Assembly (NCBI RefSeq): GCF_028736155.1
Contig: NZ_CP117879.1
Coordinates: 3,844,001-3,908,000, forward strand
Direction: 5' to 3'
Length of the DNA: 64,000 nucleotides
Source: Flavobacterium sp. KACC 22763
Lineage (GTDB): Bacteria > Bacteroidota > Bacteroidia > Flavobacteriales > Flavobacteriaceae
Shown here: positions 60,109 through 64,000 of the stretch, piece after piece
How positions within the stretch are numbered: position 1 is the first letter of the stretch
How the letters are laid out: each line of letters begins with the position of its first letter
Notes under the pieces: generated by a model
What the model saw: the letters and a program-made list of their open reading frames with translations, nothing else
What the model was told of the DNA's origin: nothing
Database searches by the model: none
Translations under genes and position numbers: made by a program

Positions 60109-62475
60109 TTATCTTGATTGATTTATATAAGTATTAAAGTAACCACACTCTGCAATTACATCCTGATAATATTTGGTATCAGAATAGTCTTTTCTTAAAG
60201 CTTTGAATGAGTTCCAGGCAATAAAATTAACTTTATCATCTTGAATTTCCCAATAGCTATTTACGGTATTGTATTTTTTATTGTAGTAATCATTTCTTTC
60301 GCATTTCGAAATCAAATACAAACATTTTGCTTTTTGCTCTTTGTTCGAAGCTGCTTCAAATGCTTTTTGGTAATACATTTTAGAAACCGAATTATTTGTA
60401 ATCATCTCTTTCATCGAATCTCTAAATGAATAAGGACTTGAACCATAGCCCACAATACTTATTTCATAAAAAGTTCTTCCGTTTCCAAAATGAGAAATAT
60501 TATAAAAGGCATTCCCTAACAAAAGACTGTTCGTGTAAACATCTTCTTTCTGAGCCAGTTTATCCTGCATTTCTTTTATTGTAGTTAAGAAATCCATGAA
60601 AGTATATTTTCTTTTCTGGTACGCCGCATGTTCACAGTCGTGGCAATCTTTAATATTTCCGTTAAACGGATTTCCTAAGAATTTAACATACTGAACAGAA
60701 TCAGTTTGTTTCATAAATTCAATCGCTTCTGGAATTTTATTTTTAAATGTCGCCTGAACCGCCTGAAAATTATTAATATCTTTCAGTTTCAAACTATAAA
60801 TTCCTGCACCAATTTTTTCGATTTCAGATTTATTAGATTTTTCCAAAAAGCTTTTTAATGCCAGCAAATTCTTTTCATTGTCATAATATGCATTTCCATC
60901 GTTCCAATAACTATAGCGTGATTCGCCATAAATCTCGGCCATAACCTGATCTCCTTTTTCTTTATACAGATGTGACAAATAGCTTCTGCTCCATGAAGAA
61001 GCATTTTGGTAACGAAATTCGTTTCCTTTATAATTTTTAGGAAGTTCATAATACAGCCAATTCAAATCAGCTAGGATTGTTTTCTCATTTTTATCTGTCA
61101 GCTTATCAATCTTGCTTAAATTGTTTACAAAACGCAATAAACGAAGCTGCATTCCTGCCAATTCTGTTTTCGGAAGTGTTTTTTCGGCTTTGCTGTAATT
61201 CTTATCTGCATTAGTATAATCTCCTTTTAAGGTCTGAAGATATCCAAGTGCAATATCCCATAAATATGGTTTATAGGTATTTCCTGCGGCAGAAATTTTC
61301 GCTATCAAATCAACAGCGCTATTGTCTACTTTTGCTTTGTTTTCTGTTTTATTTTCGGCAACAGTCTGCGGTGTAGGAGGCTTGCTATAATCCCCACTGC
61401 TCACCTGAAATGAGTTGTTTATTTTTTGTTCCAGCGAATTAACCAATCTTGTCCCTAAATAATTTAAATGTTCGCTTTTTGGATCTAACTCGTAGATTTT
61501 TTCAATCGCTTGTTTTTCATCTTTATAATATCCATGAATTGCCCAAAGCGCTGCTTTTTCTTTGTTGGTTTTGGCCATTGCCAAAGCTTTAGTCCAATCT
61601 GACTCGTTTTTTGGTTTGAAACTATAAGCTGTGACCACTCTTAATTCTGGACATTTATCAAAAACTTGAGCGTATAAATAGTTTGAAGTTGCATATTTTT
61701 TCTGCTTATAATTAATTCCAGCAACATACGCCAAAGCACGATAATACAAAGTATTCTTTGCAACAGAACTTTCGGTTTTATTAAAAAAGTCAATTGCTTT
61801 TTGTTTATCGTTACTATAAAAACGCGCTTTCATGGTTAAGAACCAATATCTGTTTTTCAAAAATGGATCTGACAAAGTATTGTACACATTTTCAATAGAT
61901 TGAATCATTTTAGCGTCATTGAAAGTTTTTGCCACAACAGGATCATAACTCCAATAATCATCTCCAATCGAAACCGTTTCTATCTTTTGCGCTAAATACA
62001 AAAATTCGACAAAGTTTTTTACTTTCTCATCTTTCAAATTCAGCTTTTTGCCCCATTTCTGAGAACTTTTATTTTCCTTTTTTGTTTTATAGTAAACATG
62101 CAAACCCTCAATTTCTTCTTTGTTTTTGATAGCATCTTTTTCATCAGAATAATATCTCGGCTTTTCATCACCAATCAAAAAATAATTGACTGTTGTTGTA
62201 TCTGCTTTTCCTTTAAGATAATCTGCCCAATCTGATTTTATATTTTTATTAAAACGAGAATTGTGCTGAGTATCAAAACCAATTCCGTAGAAAATTCCAC
62301 CTGATAAAAACAAAGGCGAGTATGATTTGTCGGCAAAAGTTTCTGGAGTAAAATTTGAATTATAAGCACCAAAATAATCCCAATCTCCATCTGCGCAGGC
62401 ATAAATGATTCCGCAAGCAAAAAGGAATGCGGCACTAAAACCAAGAAACAACTTGCTTAAAAATATTCTTTTCAT
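60109..62475 (-). CDS. Large exported helical protein of unknown function
   Basis: A 788-residue protein with a signal peptide (about 1-27), mature helical repeats resembling TPR/SEL1-type arrays, and a Cys/His cluster CHDCEH in GNIKDCHDCEHAAY. This is not a CxxCH heme motif, because the histidine follows an extra residue. Periplasmic by its signal peptide. Family not recognised. It is followed by mce with a 5-bp gap and overlaps the upstream lipoprotein gene by 41 bp. Confidence 0.75.
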   Translation of the reverse strand: MKRIFLSKLFLGFSAAFLFACGIIYACADGDWDYFGAYNSNFTPETFADKSYSPLFLSGGIFYGIGFDTQHNSRFNKNIKSDWADYLKGKADTTTVNYFLIGDEKPRYYSDEKDAIKNKEEIEGLHVYYKTKKENKSSQKWGKKLNLKDEKVKNFVEFLYLAQKIETVSIGDDYWSYDPVVAKTFNDAKMIQSIENVYNTLSDPFLKNRYWFLTMKARFYSNDKQKAIDFFNKTESSVAKNTLYYRALAYVAGINYKQKKYATSNYLYAQVFDKCPELRVVTAYSFKPKNESDWTKALAMAKTNKEKAALWAIHGYYKDEKQAIEKIYELDPKSEHLNYLGTRLVNSLEQKINNSFQVSSGDYSKPPTPQTVAENKTENKAKVDNSAVDLIAKISAAGNTYKPYLWDIALGYLQTLKGDYTNADKNYSKAEKTLPKTELAGMQLRLLRFVNNLSKIDKLTDKNEKTILADLNWLYYELPKNYKGNEFRYQNASSWSRSYLSHLYKEKGDQVMAEIYGESRYSYWNDGNAYYDNEKNLLALKSFLEKSNKSEIEKIGAGIYSLKLKDINNFQAVQATFKNKIPEAIEFMKQTDSVQYVKFLGNPFNGNIKDCHDCEHAAYQKRKYTFMDFLTTIKEMQDKLAQKEDVYTNSLLLGNAFYNISHFGNGRTFYEISIVGYGSSPYSFRDSMKEMITNNSVSKMYYQKAFEAASNKEQKAKCLYLISKCERNDYYNKKYNTVNSYWEIQDDKVNFIAWNSFKALRKDYSDTKYYQDVIAECGYFNTYINQSR

Positions 62476-63439
62476 AATTATTTAAATTGAATTCGTCTAA
62501 ATCGTAAAATATAATTTCGTTTGGCTTTTCGACAAGATTATCTTGCAAATCTTCTGCCATTTCTTTTAAATCTTCTGTTTTAATTTCCTCTATTTTCAGA
62601 AGATCATTTTCTTCATAAAAAACACCATTTTTATAATTGGAATGTTTTGCCCTGAAAAAAATCGGACCTGTTTTTTCAAAATTAGAATCCTTTTCTAATG
62701 CTGCGATACTCATTTTAGAACGAAGCCCAATTACTTTATTCTCTCTGATGTGAACTCCCCAAGAATAAATTGGAAATGCAAAATCGAGATGCAGCGGATA
62801 TTTCTTCAAACTTTTAAGATATCGCTCTGCTACTTTCTGATCGTAAATAGAATTTAGCGAATCTGGAGCAATCGATCCCATATTGTAATACATCAGAACT
62901 CCAGAATCTACATTTGGGATTTTTGTTTTTTTGAAGTATTTCACCTGATGCAAACGAATGGTAGCTGAAAGTTTCTTTTTCGAAAGTTTTTTAAAAACCT
63001 CTATAAATTTCAAATAATTCTCTTTGCTTTTTAATGTCCAATCGCAATCTATTTGAATTTCCTGACAAGAAATTTTATTTTTCGAATTGATTTGTTCTAT
63101 AAAATCAAACGTTTTTTGAGCCAGATCTTTTACATCAAGATTGGGTTGCAACATGACTTTGTTCTGAATAAAAACCACGGGAACAATCGTGTATTCTTTT
63201 GGATTTTCTTGAAAACGCACGGGGCTTATAGGAATAGGAAAATTTGATTCTGGATGAAGTCCAATGTCAAAATATCTTACATAGAGTTTTTTGACATTGT
63301 TTTCATTCAAAGCTTCTTTTTCTGCTTCAGAAAATTTAAACACTGTTTTCCAGTAATAAAAAGAGATTACAGGTTTTTCATTTTTAGTGCATGACAACAT
63401 TAAAAAGAGAAACAAAACTGGAAAAAGTCGCTTGAACAA
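62435..63439 (-). CDS. Lipoprotein of unknown function, TIM-barrel-like
   Basis: A 334-residue lipoprotein with lipobox Cys17 (LFLMLSC). The mature chain shows alternating strands and helices like a TIM barrel, with the acidic segment CQEIQIDCDWT at a strand end, resembling glycoside-hydrolase-like families. The C-terminus overlaps the next gene by 41 bp. Enzyme activity is not established. Confidence 0.7.
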   Translation of the reverse strand: MFKRLFPVLFLFLMLSCTKNEKPVISFYYWKTVFKFSEAEKEALNENNVKKLYVRYFDIGLHPESNFPIPISPVRFQENPKEYTIVPVVFIQNKVMLQPNLDVKDLAQKTFDFIEQINSKNKISCQEIQIDCDWTLKSKENYLKFIEVFKKLSKKKLSATIRLHQVKYFKKTKIPNVDSGVLMYYNMGSIAPDSLNSIYDQKVAERYLKSLKKYPLHLDFAFPIYSWGVHIRENKVIGLRSKMSIAALEKDSNFEKTGPIFFRAKHSNYKNGVFYEENDLLKIEEIKTEDLKEMAEDLQDNLVEKPNEIIFYDLDEFNLNNYEKNIFKQVVSWF

Positions 63440-63464
63440 AACTTAGGAAAATTATATTTTAGTT

Positions 63465-63472
63465 CAAAAGTA
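63465..63472 (-). promoter_or_regulatory. -7 promoter element of the 63439 operon
   Basis: The minus strand reads TACTTTTG, a full consensus match, 26 bp upstream of the ATG at 63439. It probably drives the lipoprotein, the large exported protein and mce. Confidence 0.55.
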
Positions 63473-63613
63473 AGAAATTATATCATTTTAAAATGTTTGA
63501 AACACCAAAATTTTAAAAGATTCGCAAAAACTGCAAATCCTAATAAATGGATAAAAAATTTCAATTAAAGCAAATATAATCGTTATTTTGTGCAATCAAA
63601 CTGAAAAACCGTT

Positions 63614-64000
63614 ATGTTGAAAAACACCCTTAAATATATTGCATTTATAATTTTAATATCAATGATAAGCTGCGCCAAAAGAGGCAGCATTACCGGCGGT
63701 TTAAAAGACACACTTGCTCCAGTTTTAATTTCGAGTTTTCCTGAAAACTACAGTACAAATTTCAAAGGAAAGACCATCACTTTGAATTTTGACGAATATA
63801 TCAAACTGAAAAACACCAATAAACAATTAATCATTTCTCCTCCGTTTAAAAACGAGCCATTAATCTCACCTCAGAGTGTTAGTAAATTTATAAAGATCGA
63901 AATTCGAGATACTTTACAGCCAAACACTACTTACAGTTTAAATTTTGGGCAAGCGATTCAGGATAATAACGAAGGAAATGCTTTAAATCAATTTAAATAT
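63614..64000 (+). CDS. Lipoprotein with Ig-like domain (partial, 3' end missing)
   Basis: ATG at 63614 with lipobox Cys20 (ILISMISC). The first 129 residues show CAKRGSITGGLKDTLAPVL followed by SSFPENYSTNFKGKTITLNFDEYIKLKN, and then LQPNTTYSLNFGQAIQDNNEGN. This is the N-terminus of a Bacteroidota lipoprotein family with a bacterial Ig-like (SbsA-type) domain. The remaining part lies beyond the window end. Confidence 0.85.
   Translation, partial: MLKNTLKYIAFIILISMISCAKRGSITGGLKDTLAPVLISSFPENYSTNFKGKTITLNFDEYIKLKNTNKQLIISPPFKNEPLISPQSVSKFIKIEIRDTLQPNTTYSLNFGQAIQDNNEGNALNQFKY

Noticed and set aside
60109..62475. Multiheme cytochrome suggested by CHDCEH
   Set aside because: The motif is CxxC-x-H rather than CxxCH, and no other heme motifs occur in the 788 residues.

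Overview
The window reads as chromosomal DNA of a Flavobacterium-like member of the Bacteroidota. It is AT-rich. Many genes sit behind the Bacteroidota -7 promoter element TAnnTTTG, lipoproteins and signal peptides are frequent, and the housekeeping genes are flavobacterial in type. I name the genus from these traits, not from a database match.

Layout. 1-1.07 kb: an overlapping LytS/LytTR two-component pair, with the regulator cut by the window edge. 1.3-16.8 kb: an RND-type exporter, asnS, rpoN, a PIN toxin/antitoxin pair, tdk, rsmI, a HopJ-family gene, recJ, an MFS transporter and an alpha/beta hydrolase. 16.9-21.7 kb: two tandem paralogues (the second with an added cysteine cluster), a heptaheme lipoprotein cytochrome, lpxH, queD, an enoyl-CoA hydratase and tRNA-Ala. 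21.8-29.3 kb: lipoproteins, a leucine-rich-repeat protein, membrane proteins, a broken PIN gene, and an operon of an FAD oxidoreductase, mtgA and an LpxR-like lipid A deacylase. 29.5-37.5 kb: an S9 peptidase, a hybrid histidine kinase, an NtrC-type sigma-54 activator and five tandem secreted PepSY-like paralogues. 37.5-43.5 kb: accC, accB, fabH, rpmF, yceD, pdxA, ribE and a small PID-CTERM-like protein. 43.9-45.3 kb: a C5 cytosine methyltransferase with a Vsr mismatch endonuclease.

45.45-59.52 kb is a 14.0-kb integrated genetic element. It sits in the 3' half of a tRNA gene with anticodon CAT. An exact 45-bp copy of the tRNA 3' end marks the left boundary and the intact tRNA marks the right boundary. 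The right half is a backbone: helix-turn-helix/Xis-like protein, DUF3987-type primase-helicase-like ATPase, tyrosine integrase, KilAC antirepressor-like protein, Sak4-like ATPase and a DUF3871-type protein. No relaxase or virion gene is visible, so it looks satellite-like. The left half carries cargo: three envelope-type genes, an XRE regulator, a RadC/JAB protein and a very AT-rich cassette at 49.0-54.05 kb.

That cassette encodes an SF2 helicase fused to a PD-(D/E)xK-like nuclease, followed by a Panacea-domain protein and a 619-residue protein with three C-terminal membrane segments. The last two have their own promoter with a palindrome directly upstream of the -7 element, and the downstream gene begins 5 bp after the first. 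I consider this the best candidate for an undescribed system, either anti-phage defence or a Panacea-type toxin-antitoxin. Right of the island are methylmalonyl-CoA epimerase, a large secreted protein, two lipoproteins and the window end.

Limits: functions come from motifs read by eye. No alignments, structure predictions or genome-wide scans were run.
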